From NCBI GenBank assembly GCA_025360875.1, contig JANYBI010000780.1:1-7749 (forward strand): DNA of 7,749 bases, written 5' to 3'. This DNA comes from Lentisphaerota bacterium. Its GTDB lineage: Bacteria > Verrucomicrobiota > Lentisphaeria > Victivallales > GWF2-50-93. The translations under genes and the position numbers were made by a program. This document shows, piece by piece, positions 1 to 5,608 of the stretch (within the stretch, counting starts at the first letter, position 1; each line of letters opens with the position of its first letter). Under the pieces are notes generated by a model. That model searched no databases, was not told where the DNA came from, and saw nothing but the letters and a program-made list of their open reading frames with translations.

Positions 1-46
1 TAAAGACTGACGCGTTACGGTTTATCATAGATTTCAACGAAAAATG

Positions 47-69
47 CCAGGAATGGTTTTTTTATTTTT
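47..69 (+). terminator. weak candidate terminator of an upstream gene
   Basis: A very short stem (CCA, GGAA loop, TGG at 47-56) is followed directly by a run of seven T and a further T-rich stretch. It could end transcription coming from beyond the left edge. Three base pairs is too little for a confident intrinsic terminator, although flanking A and T runs could lengthen the stem around a two-base bulge. No coding sequence is recognised in 1-119. Confidence 0.2.
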
Positions 70-76
70 AATTCCA

Positions 77-85
77 TGTTATAAT
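77..85 (+). promoter_or_regulatory. extended -10 promoter of pyrG
   Basis: TG-T-TATAAT is a perfect extended -10 element. No recognisable -35 hexamer lies 16-18 bases upstream, which is typical of extended -10 promoters. Transcription would begin near position 92 and leave a leader of about 28 bases. That leader is almost pure A+T and contains a 9-bp inverted repeat (88-96 with 103-111) looping out an AUG. Confidence 0.55.
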
Positions 86-119
86 AGAAAAATTTTAACA
101 TGAAAATTTTTATATTATT

Positions 120-1718
120 ATGACAAAACATATATTTGTGACCGGAGGAGTTGTCTCCTCTCTCGGCAAAGGAATTACGGCGGCTTCAATAGCGGTTCTC
201 CTCAAAAGGCGCGGGTACCGCATCAAGATGCAGAAACTGGATCCCTACCTGAACGTTGATCCTGGCACAATGTCACCTTTCCAGCATGGCGAAGTCTATG
301 TCACCGACGACGGCGCCGAGACCGACCTTGACCTTGGGCACTATGAACGTTTCGCTGAAATCACATGCTCACGCCAGAGCAACTATACCACTGGAAGCAT
401 CTACAGCGCAGTAATCTCCCGTGAACGCGAAGGCGGATATCTGGGAAAGACCGTACAGGTCATCCCACACATAACCGACGAGATAAAGAAAGCTATTTCA
501 AAGCTTGACGGCGACGATGTCGACATAGCAATAACCGAAATAGGCGGTACGGTCGGTGACATCGAATCTCTTCCGTTCCTCGAAGCGATCCGGCAATATC
601 GCCACAAGATCGGGCGTGAGAACGGCCTGTTCATACATCTTACCCTAGTCCCCTATATCAAGGCGGCAGGCGAGATGAAGACGAAGCCTTCCCAGCAGTC
701 CGTGGGAATCCTCCAGGAAATCGGTATTGTGCCGGACATCCTGGTCTGCCGCTGCGAACGTCCGCTTTCCGAAGAGCACAAGGACAAGCTCTCGCTCTTC
801 TGCAATGTCCGCAGGGAACTCGTAATCGAAGAGCAGGATGTCAAACATTCGATCTACGAAGTCCCGATCGAGCTGGCCAAGCAGGACATAGACAAATACA
901 TACTAGAACTTTTCAATCTCCATGTGAACGACCTGAAGATGGATGACTGGATAAAAATGGTCGATACCGTAGTCAATCCAAAATCCGGAAGCGTGGAAAT
1001 CGCGGTTGTCGGGAAATATACCAGCCTGAGGGACTCATACAAGAGCATCTACGAAGCCATAATCCATGGCGGCATTGCGAACGACGTCAAGGTCAACATA
1101 CGCATGATCGAATCGGAGGACATTGAAAAGCATTCCGCTGAAAAATATCTTTCCGGTGTTGACGGCATCCTCATACCCGGCGGGTTCGGAGACAGGGGTA
1201 TTGAAGGGAAAATACAGGCTGCGAAGTTCGCAAGGGAAAACAAGATTCCATTTTTCGGGATATGTCTCGGCATGCAGTGCGCCGTGATCGAATTTGGCAG
1301 GAACGTCCTCAACTATAGGAATGCGAACAGTTCCGAATTCAATCCAAAGACAAAATATCCTGTCATAGATCTCATGGCAGAACAGAAGAAAGTCACAGCC
1401 AAAGGCGGAACGATGAGGCTCGGACAGTATCCGTGCGAGATAAAGCCGAAGACAAAAGCCGCCATGACATATGGTTCATTGAAGATCAGCGAACGCCACC
1501 GCCACCGCTACGAGTTCAATCCCGCATACAGGAAGGCCTACGAGAAAAAAGGAATGGTTTTTGCCGGAATCAATCCGAGCACCAAGCTTACGGAGATAAT
1601 TGAGCTTGTGGACCATCCGTGGTTCGTGGCATGCCAGTTCCATCCGGAGTTCAAATCCAGACCGCTCGCGGCCCATCCGCTTTTCAGGGGTTTCATAAAA
1701 GCCGCCGCGAAGAAGTAG
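120..1718 (+). CDS. pyrG: CTP synthase (glutamine-hydrolysing)
   Basis: This cytoplasmic enzyme makes CTP from UTP, ATP and glutamine, the last step of de novo pyrimidine nucleotide synthesis. The 532 residues are a normal full length for the family. The N-terminal synthetase domain (about 1-265) begins with the hallmark VTGGVVSSLGKG P-loop (Lys17). It carries the Mg-binding acidic residues Asp71 (in DLDLGHYERF) and Glu140 (in TEIGGTVGDIES). The class I glutamine amidotransferase domain (about 290-530) has the oxyanion segment PGGFGDRG at 353-360, nucleophile Cys382 in GICLGMQ, and His508/Glu510 in FHPEF. All key residues are intact, so the enzyme should be active. The start is secure: an in-frame TAA lies at 96-98 and the next ATG is at 120. 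No Shine-Dalgarno sequence precedes it. A seven-codon reading frame (100-123) ends in a TGA that overlaps the start codon. The gene appears to be transcribed alone. Confidence 0.98.
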   Translation: MTKHIFVTGGVVSSLGKGITAASIAVLLKRRGYRIKMQKLDPYLNVDPGTMSPFQHGEVYVTDDGAETDLDLGHYERFAEITCSRQSNYTTGSIYSAVISREREGGYLGKTVQVIPHITDEIKKAISKLDGDDVDIAITEIGGTVGDIESLPFLEAIRQYRHKIGRENGLFIHLTLVPYIKAAGEMKTKPSQQSVGILQEIGIVPDILVCRCERPLSEEHKDKLSLFCNVRRELVIEEQDVKHSIYEVPIELAKQDIDKYILELFNLHVNDLKMDDWIKMVDTVVNPKSGSVEIAVVGKYTSLRDSYKSIYEAIIHGGIANDVKVNIRMIESEDIEKHSAEKYLSGVDGILIPGGFGDRGIEGKIQAAKFARENKIPFFGICLGMQCAVIEFGRNVLNYRNANSSEFNPKTKYPVIDLMAEQKKVTAKGGTMRLGQYPCEIKPKTKAAMTYGSLKISERHRHRYEFNPAYRKAYEKKGMVFAGINPSTKLTEIIELVDHPWFVACQFHPEFKSRPLAAHPLFRGFIKAAAKK

Positions 1719-1721
1719 GAT

Positions 1722-1733
1722 GGGCTTTAGCCC
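1722..1733 (+). terminator. short hairpin just after pyrG
   Basis: GGGCT-TT-AGCCC forms a tight GC-rich hairpin (realistically four pairs with a TTTA loop) starting four bases after the pyrG stop. The downstream sequence is pyrimidine-rich but has no uninterrupted T run. It may stall polymerase or protect the mRNA 3' end rather than act as a strong terminator. GGGCTTTAGCCC palindromes also occur as dispersed repeats in some bacteria, which one window cannot test. Confidence 0.3.
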
Positions 1734-1749
1734 GTTCATTCTTTCCCAT

Positions 1750-1777
1750 TTGACATCTGCGGCATATGTTGTATTTT
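1750..1777 (+). promoter_or_regulatory. sigma70-type promoter of the HTH-kinase gene
   Basis: A perfect TTGACA (-35, 1750-1755) is followed after 16 bases by TATTTT (-10, 1772-1777, four of six consensus positions). Transcription would begin near 1784, only about seven bases before the ATG at 1791, so the mRNA would be almost leaderless. The inverted repeat at 1767-1787 covers the -10 box and the predicted start, the usual place for a repressor. Confidence 0.55.
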
Positions 1778-1787
1778 TACTACAACA
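1767..1787. promoter_or_regulatory. candidate operator: perfect 7-bp inverted repeat
   Basis: TGTTGTA and TACAACA are exact reverse complements separated by seven bases, giving a 14-bp centre-to-centre dyad that ends three bases before the downstream ATG. It overlaps the -10 element of the promoter at 1750-1777. The adjacent gene encodes an Xre-like HTH domain, and proteins of that kind usually bind such dyads as dimers, so negative autoregulation is the simplest reading. The assignment to that protein is inferred from position only. Confidence 0.5.
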
Positions 1788-1790
1788 GCC

Positions 1791-2747
1791 ATGAACACAA
1801 TGAAAACATTTCATGAATATTTCAAGGGGCTCCGCTCCAGAAGCCAGATTTCACTGAGGGATTTCTGCAGGAAAGCCTTGGCGGATCCTGCAAACATAAG
1901 CCGCATGGAAAGAGGATTGTCGAAGCCGCCCAAAAACAATAGGATACTGGAGAGATATGCGATTGCCCTGGCGCTCGAGAAAGATTCCGAAGATTGGCAT
2001 AGCTTCTTTGATCTTGCGATGGCATCCGCCGGAATGATTCCCAAAGACATACTGTCCGACAAGGGTCTCTATCGAAATCTTCCGCTTTTATTCAGCAATC
2101 TGAGAAAGGGGAAACAAAGGCCATATCAGCTGAAGCCTCGAAAGGTCGCCGAACAGTCTGCCTCCTATAATATTTCATCCTGTCCTGTCTGCTATGTCAT
2201 AGCAGGCTCCAATGGCTCCGGCAAGACGACTTTTGCCAGGGAATTTCTACCGAAGTATGCAGCCTGCACAAATTTCATCAATCCAGATCTTATTGCATCA
2301 GGACTTTCACCGTTCAAACCCGAGGAGGCCGCCATCGCCTCAGGCCGTATCGTCCTTCAGCAGATACATGAAAATTCCTTGTCTGGCCGGAACTTTTCAA
2401 TTGAAACAACTCTTTCCGGCAAAACTTACTTGAATATCTTCACGGATCTCAAGACTAAAGGTTACCATATTCAAATGTTCTACCTGTGGATACCAGATGC
2501 GAAACTCGCAATACAGAGGATACATCAGCGTGTCGAGACAGGCGGACACAACGTTCCATCAAAGGACGTATTGCGCAGATTTGACAGAACATTGTCTAAT
2601 CTGTTCAACATCTATCTTCCAGTAATAGATATCCTAAGGTTTTTCGACAACTCAGCTGAGAAACCTTTGCTGGTATTTGAGGAAATTAACAAAAAAAGGA
2701 ATATATTGAACCATGAAAAATACAGTCAGATCACAGGCAATCCTTGA
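1791..2747 (+). CDS. Xre-like HTH fused to zeta-toxin-like P-loop kinase
   Basis: This 318-residue protein has two modules. Residues about 5-110 look like an Xre/Cro-type helix-turn-helix domain (SLRDFCRKALADPANISRMERG at 21-42). Residues about 133-300 match the zeta-toxin/COG4185 kinase fold. They have Walker A GSNGSGKTT (139-147), Asp166 in INPD, Glu205 in SIETTLSG where zeta enzymes place a catalytic acidic residue, and an Arg/Gly/His-rich segment (RVETGGH, 247-253, then RRF, 262-264). Zeta toxins phosphorylate UDP-N-acetylglucosamine and block peptidoglycan synthesis; the substrate here is not known. An HTH on the toxin itself is unusual, since in PezAT the HTH is on the antitoxin. The start at 1791 is the first ATG. 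ATG 1800 is an alternative and would begin MKTFHEYF. Neither has a Shine-Dalgarno site. The gene overlaps the next ORF by 35 bases. The kinase call is strong and the toxin role is inferred. Confidence 0.82.
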   Translation: MNTMKTFHEYFKGLRSRSQISLRDFCRKALADPANISRMERGLSKPPKNNRILERYAIALALEKDSEDWHSFFDLAMASAGMIPKDILSDKGLYRNLPLLFSNLRKGKQRPYQLKPRKVAEQSASYNISSCPVCYVIAGSNGSGKTTFAREFLPKYAACTNFINPDLIASGLSPFKPEEAAIASGRIVLQQIHENSLSGRNFSIETTLSGKTYLNIFTDLKTKGYHIQMFYLWIPDAKLAIQRIHQRVETGGHNVPSKDVLRRFDRTLSNLFNIYLPVIDILRFFDNSAEKPLLVFEEINKKRNILNHEKYSQITGNP

Positions 2748-2895
2748 TCCCGGAATATACGCCCTAAAGGCGCTGACGGATGCGGTCAATAAGCTTAAGG
2801 AGGAATGCAGACGCACGGGCAGACCTCTCATCGTATGGGATCCCAAGAAGAAAAAAGTCGTTGAGAAATATTACCGTCCTTTGAAAAAATCATGA
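2713..2895 (+). CDS. small protein, candidate antitoxin of the HTH-zeta kinase
   Basis: This 60-residue, strongly basic ORF begins inside the 3' end of the kinase gene (35-base overlap, different frame). A purine-rich AAGGA at 2696-2700 lies 12 bases before its ATG, slightly far but usable. Residues 14-36 suggest an amphipathic helix (ALKALTDAVNKLKEECRR), followed by a short strand and turn, PLIVWDPKKKKVV. This helix followed by an 'I-V-W-D-x-K' strand resembles small ORFs I recall beside stand-alone COG4185 zeta-like kinases, which are thought to be antitoxins. No catalytic motif or membrane segment is present. The toxin-first order is the reverse of epsilon-zeta and most type II systems. 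The overlap suggests translational coupling. That it is a real gene is likely; that it is the antitoxin is inference. Confidence 0.65.
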   Translation: MKNTVRSQAILDPGIYALKALTDAVNKLKEECRRTGRPLIVWDPKKKKVVEKYYRPLKKS

Positions 2896-2922
2896 TTTTA
2901 AAATTTTGGAATAAAATTTTAT
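2886..2922. repeat. cluster of perfect AT-rich palindromes before the recombinase gene
   Basis: AAAATCATGATTTT (2886-2899) is a perfect 14-bp palindrome spanning the stop codon of the small ORF. ATAAAATTTTAT (2911-2922) is a perfect 12-bp palindrome that runs into the recombinase start codon. The octamer AAAATTTT occurs twice (2900-2907 and 2913-2920). Possible roles are a regulator binding site, a promoter-proximal curved tract or an accessible ribosome landing site. The sequence alone does not decide between them. Confidence 0.4.
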
Positions 2923-3880
2923 GGCCAATAAACAGCTAGACAGCTTCCTGAGCTATCTCCGAAATGAGCGGCAAGCTTCCGAACATACCGCCGAAAGCTA
3001 CCGCATGGACATCGAGCAGTTCGCGAAGATGGTGCTAAAAAAGGACATCCGCGAAAATCCCGATTCGGTCACCTGGAATGAAGTGACGGTCTTCAGCGCA
3101 CGCCTTTTTATAATGGAACTCCAGAAGAATGAGATCGCCAAGGTTTCCACCCTGAGGAAGATTTCATCGCTCAGATCCTTCTTCAGGTTCATGGTCCGCG
3201 AGGAATTCGTAAAGCAGAATCCTTTTTCGGGTCTCACCTCTCCCAAGAAGGAGAAACGTCTTCCGAAATACATGTCCGTGGATGAAGTCGGAAAACTTCT
3301 GGACGCCCCAAAACAATATTGGGACTATGCAATCGCTAAACTTATTACAAAAGATGAAGATTCTGCGAATTTCGCTGCTGCCAGAGATACCGCCATACTT
3401 GAAGTCATTTACAGCGGAGGACTTCGTATCAGTGAAGCCCTGGGCCTAAACATGGGCGACGTAGACCTCATCAGTGATATCATCAAGGTAAAAGGCAAAG
3501 GCAAGAAGGAACGGATCGCAGCACTTGGGAAACTTTCAGTCACCGCCCTGTCCAAATACTATAAAATCCGTGAAATTCGCAACTCCAGTAACAATCCGGG
3601 ATCACCAGTCTTTGTAAACAAATATGGTACAAGAATTACTTCTCGTTCCTTCCAAAGAAATCTTAAATTGTATCTGATGACAGCCGGACTTCCAGCAGAC
3701 ATGACCCCCCATAAGCTGCGCCATTCGTTCGCAACGCACATGCTGAACGCCGGCGCCGACATGAGAAGCGTCCAGGAGCTCCTCGGACATGCCAACCTAA
3801 GCACCACACAGATCTACACACACGTGACCGCGGAACGCCTGAAAGTCGAATATGCCAAGGCGCATCCTCACGCGAAATAA
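2921..3880 (+). CDS. tyrosine recombinase, XerC/XerD family
   Basis: This 319-residue site-specific recombinase cuts and rejoins DNA through a 3'-phosphotyrosyl intermediate. Xer proteins usually act in pairs to resolve chromosome dimers at dif. The N-terminal SAM-like DNA-binding domain covers about 1-105. The catalytic domain has the full set: Arg169 (GGLRISEA), Lys193 (KGKGKKER), His264 and Arg267 (HKLRHSF), His290 (LLGHANLST) and nucleophile Tyr299 (IYTHV). Between LLDAP (127-130) and AARDTAILE (153-161) there is an extra stretch of about 15-20 residues not found in E. coli XerC/D. The start is certain: TAA at 2912-2914 is in frame and ATG 2921 is the first start after it. No Shine-Dalgarno site is seen. 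It follows the small ORF by 25 bases and is probably co-transcribed. XerC and XerD cannot be told apart here, and no dif-like 28-mer was found in the window. Confidence 0.93.
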   Translation: MANKQLDSFLSYLRNERQASEHTAESYRMDIEQFAKMVLKKDIRENPDSVTWNEVTVFSARLFIMELQKNEIAKVSTLRKISSLRSFFRFMVREEFVKQNPFSGLTSPKKEKRLPKYMSVDEVGKLLDAPKQYWDYAIAKLITKDEDSANFAAARDTAILEVIYSGGLRISEALGLNMGDVDLISDIIKVKGKGKKERIAALGKLSVTALSKYYKIREIRNSSNNPGSPVFVNKYGTRITSRSFQRNLKLYLMTAGLPADMTPHKLRHSFATHMLNAGADMRSVQELLGHANLSTTQIYTHVTAERLKVEYAKAHPHAK

Positions 3881-3942
3881 GAATAATCTGCTGATCCAGG
3901 ATAGATTGGAGACATTATTATTGCTCGCACGTGTTTAAGCAC

Positions 3943-3971
3943 TTGACAAGCCATATGGATTTTGATATGAT
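3943..3971 (+). promoter_or_regulatory. near-consensus promoter of the exported hydrolase gene
   Basis: A perfect TTGACA at 3943-3948, exactly 17 bases of spacer, and TATGAT at 3966-3971 (five of six) make the best promoter in the window. TGA just before the -10 adds an extended -10 element. Transcription would begin near 3978 and leave a leader of about 55 bases. A 6-bp inverted repeat (ATGGAT 3955-3960, ATCCAT 3978-3983) brackets the -10 box and could be an operator, though so short a dyad may be chance. Confidence 0.7.
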
Positions 3972-4021
3972 TGTTTGATCCATGTTACCGCTTAATAATT
4001 ACAGTTACAAATAATATCAAT

Positions 4022-4026
4022 GGAGG
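4022..4026 (+). promoter_or_regulatory. ribosome binding site fixing the hydrolase start
   Basis: GGAGG is a strong Shine-Dalgarno core six bases before ATG 4033. An in-frame TTG at 4027 would abut the site with no spacer, so ATG 4033 is the right start. This is one of the few genes here with a clear site; pyrG, the HTH-kinase gene and the recombinase gene lack one. Confidence 0.8.
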
Positions 4027-4032
4027 TTGAGA

Positions 4033-5346
4033 ATGCTTACCAATAAGACAAGGGCAATGCTGTGTGGGATGGCGGTGCTCCTGTCCATATCGCTTGAAGT
4101 TTCAGCGTGCTCGAACGTGTTTATGACCAACGCCAATCCGGACACCGGCGAGGTCTACGCCTCTGTGGCGCGCTGCATGGATTTCGAATTGTATGGCGGT
4201 AATATTTTCGGGTATGGCCTACCGGGAGATGACAACACATCCAATATCAATATGCAGTCAAATCCAATCAACCACAAGGATTGGATAACTGCCTATGGAT
4301 TCATCGGCCAGACCCTGCTGGGTACATGTGTTATAAATGACGGCGTCAACACCGAAGGGCTCTACGCAGGCATGCTTGCCCTTCCAGGCTTCACCCAGTA
4401 TCCGGAATACAATCCTGCCGACGAGCGTCCCGAAATGGGCGTCATGGAATTGGCCACCTATGCCCTCGGTACCGTAGCAAATGTCTCTGAACTGCTGGAT
4501 GTAGATAAAATGACAGGAAAACTCATTGAGGTTCAGATCGTTGGGAATGCGGCAGAGATTGATGAACAATTCACTGGTTTTGCAGGCCATTTTACTTTCC
4601 ACGACAAGAAAGGTGACAGTCTGGTCGTTGAATTCGTCAAAGGCCAGACACACTTCTATTCCCACAGGGCAGGAGAAAGTACAATCGTCGAAATCATAGA
4701 CGTTCTTCCAAAATACAGGGCGGTGTATAATAACACGGAAGGTGCGGTTCTGACGAATGCCCCAACGTATAGCTGGCATTTAAAAATGTGCTCGACGCGT
4801 CAATATAGCAAATTTTTCGATGGGAACACAAATAAGAAGTGGAACGGAGCCTTCATGAATGGTTCCGGGCTCGTAGGATTACCTGGAGATTTCACTCCAC
4901 CCAGCCGGTTTGCCCGCGCCACTACGCTTGCCCGCCTCTTCCCCAAGCCCATGACGCAGGACGACGCAATGTTCGCGTCCTATACCGTGTTGCAGTCAGT
5001 CATTGTTCCACCAGGCGTCAATCCATCGGCAACGAACTTTATAACATGGGTTGACTTGAAGAACAGCATTTTCAATTTCAAGCCGCTTTTCCTGCCAATA
5101 GCCGGCGGCAGCAATCCCCAAATATCTCAGATTACCCTCATCACGAGCAGCCTCTATGAATGGAAGACATTCGACTGCAAAAAAATCATAAATGGCGACC
5201 TGCCTGTCCCTGTTGGATGGAATCACATCAAGGTCTCCCAGGGAAGAGTACTTAGCGAAGCCTACAAACAAAAAATACTGAATGATATCGCTACGCCCAC
5301 ACCGGGTAATATGGTACAGGAAGTCGAATTTAACGAGGATCAGTAA
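4033..5346 (+). CDS. exported choloylglycine hydrolase family Ntn amidase
   Basis: This 437-residue protein belongs to the bile salt hydrolase/penicillin V acylase family, which cleaves linear amide bonds with an N-terminal cysteine. Residues 1-25 form a signal peptide (charged start, hydrophobic core, VSA). Cleavage would expose Cys26 as the catalytic N-terminal residue. The conserved active-site set is visible: Arg47 and Asp50 in ARCMDFE, Asn106 in DGVNTEGL, Asn242 in VLTNAPTYSW, and Arg292 in GLPGDFTPPSRF. The mature protein (about 412 residues) is longer than typical bile salt hydrolases of roughly 320-340, with a longer C-terminal part. VSAC also fits a lipobox, so a lipoprotein is the alternative, but lipidation would block the nucleophile. 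The likely location is the periplasm. Substrate cannot be read from sequence; conjugated bile salts, penicillin V and acyl-homoserine lactones are all family substrates. Its own promoter lies at 3943-3971. Confidence 0.88.
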   Translation: MLTNKTRAMLCGMAVLLSISLEVSACSNVFMTNANPDTGEVYASVARCMDFELYGGNIFGYGLPGDDNTSNINMQSNPINHKDWITAYGFIGQTLLGTCVINDGVNTEGLYAGMLALPGFTQYPEYNPADERPEMGVMELATYALGTVANVSELLDVDKMTGKLIEVQIVGNAAEIDEQFTGFAGHFTFHDKKGDSLVVEFVKGQTHFYSHRAGESTIVEIIDVLPKYRAVYNNTEGAVLTNAPTYSWHLKMCSTRQYSKFFDGNTNKKWNGAFMNGSGLVGLPGDFTPPSRFARATTLARLFPKPMTQDDAMFASYTVLQSVIVPPGVNPSATNFITWVDLKNSIFNFKPLFLPIAGGSNPQISQITLITSSLYEWKTFDCKKIINGDLPVPVGWNHIKVSQGRVLSEAYKQKILNDIATPTPGNMVQEVEFNEDQ

Positions 5347-5447
5347 CAAGCCTCTCTGGCGCTTTCAGCTAAGCATCTGGAAGTTTGAATGGCTGCTGAT
5401 GCCGACATACCCAGCATGGCACTGTCTGTCTCCCCCTATATTTAAAC

Positions 5448-5519
5448 ATGCCTCACGGCATTAACTACAAACGGATTCAAATCATTCTGCATAAGCTTGT
5501 AGTTAAGCCCGTAAGGGCT
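5448..5519. repeat. three abutting stem-loops
   Basis: Stem 1 is ATGCC-TCAC-GGCAT (5448-5461). Stem 2 is a perfect 10-bp pair, TTAACTACAA (5461-5470) with TTGTAGTTAA (5497-5506), enclosing 26 bases. Stem 3 is AGCCC-GTAA-GGGCT (5506-5519), whose loop is a GNRA-type tetraloop as RNA. The stems abut end to end, sharing one base at each junction, so they could stack into one compact fold. There is no T-run, so a simple terminator is unlikely. It may be a structured 3' UTR, a small RNA, a REP-like palindromic repeat or a recombination-site relic. Confidence 0.45.
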
Positions 5520-5569
5520 GTTCGCTTATAGGAATGAGACGGTCTCCGGAACAGGAAAAAGACACGAAC

Positions 5570-5600
5570 ATGTCATGCCCGCATTTGAAAATTATGACAT
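5570..5600. promoter_or_regulatory. 7-bp inverted repeat upstream of the antitoxin operon
   Basis: ATGTCAT (5570-5576) and ATGACAT (5594-5600) are exact reverse complements with a 17-base spacer. The right arm contains ATGACA, a five-of-six match to a -35 box. A matching -10 is ambiguous: TATCAG at 5618-5623 after an 18-base spacer is the best option. The repeat may be part of the promoter-operator region. Confidence 0.35.
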
Positions 5601-5608
5601 ATCATTTA

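Noticed and set aside
3881..3942. Search for a terminator or dif-like site after the recombinase gene
   Set aside because: No stem followed by a T-run and no pair of 11-bp Xer-type arms around a six-base centre could be found.
4027..4032. TTG at 4027 as start of the hydrolase
   Set aside because: The Shine-Dalgarno core ends at 4026 and leaves no spacer, while ATG 4033 has an ideal six-base gap and a normal signal peptide.
4258..4779. Long minus-strand frame (173 codons) inside the hydrolase gene
   Set aside because: It is antisense to a clearly conserved enzyme, and its translation shows no family resemblance or start signal.
5282..5464. 60-codon plus-strand frame overlapping the hydrolase end
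   Set aside because: It lies mostly inside the hydrolase gene in another frame, has no ribosome site or recognisable domain, and ends in the hairpin region.
1780..5472. Shared half-site ACTACAA in the kinase operator and in stem 2 of the 5461-5506 repeat, hinting at common regulation
   Set aside because: A seven-base match is expected by chance at this scale, and the two arms have opposite arrangement and very different spacing.
5455..5508. Possible integron attC site (GTTAAGC at 5502-5508 facing CATTAAC at 5458-5464)
   Set aside because: The right motif fits the GTTRRRY core, but the left one breaks the RYYYAAC rule at its first base. No L-box pairing or extrahelical base pattern is visible, and the recombinase lacks an obvious IntI-specific insert.
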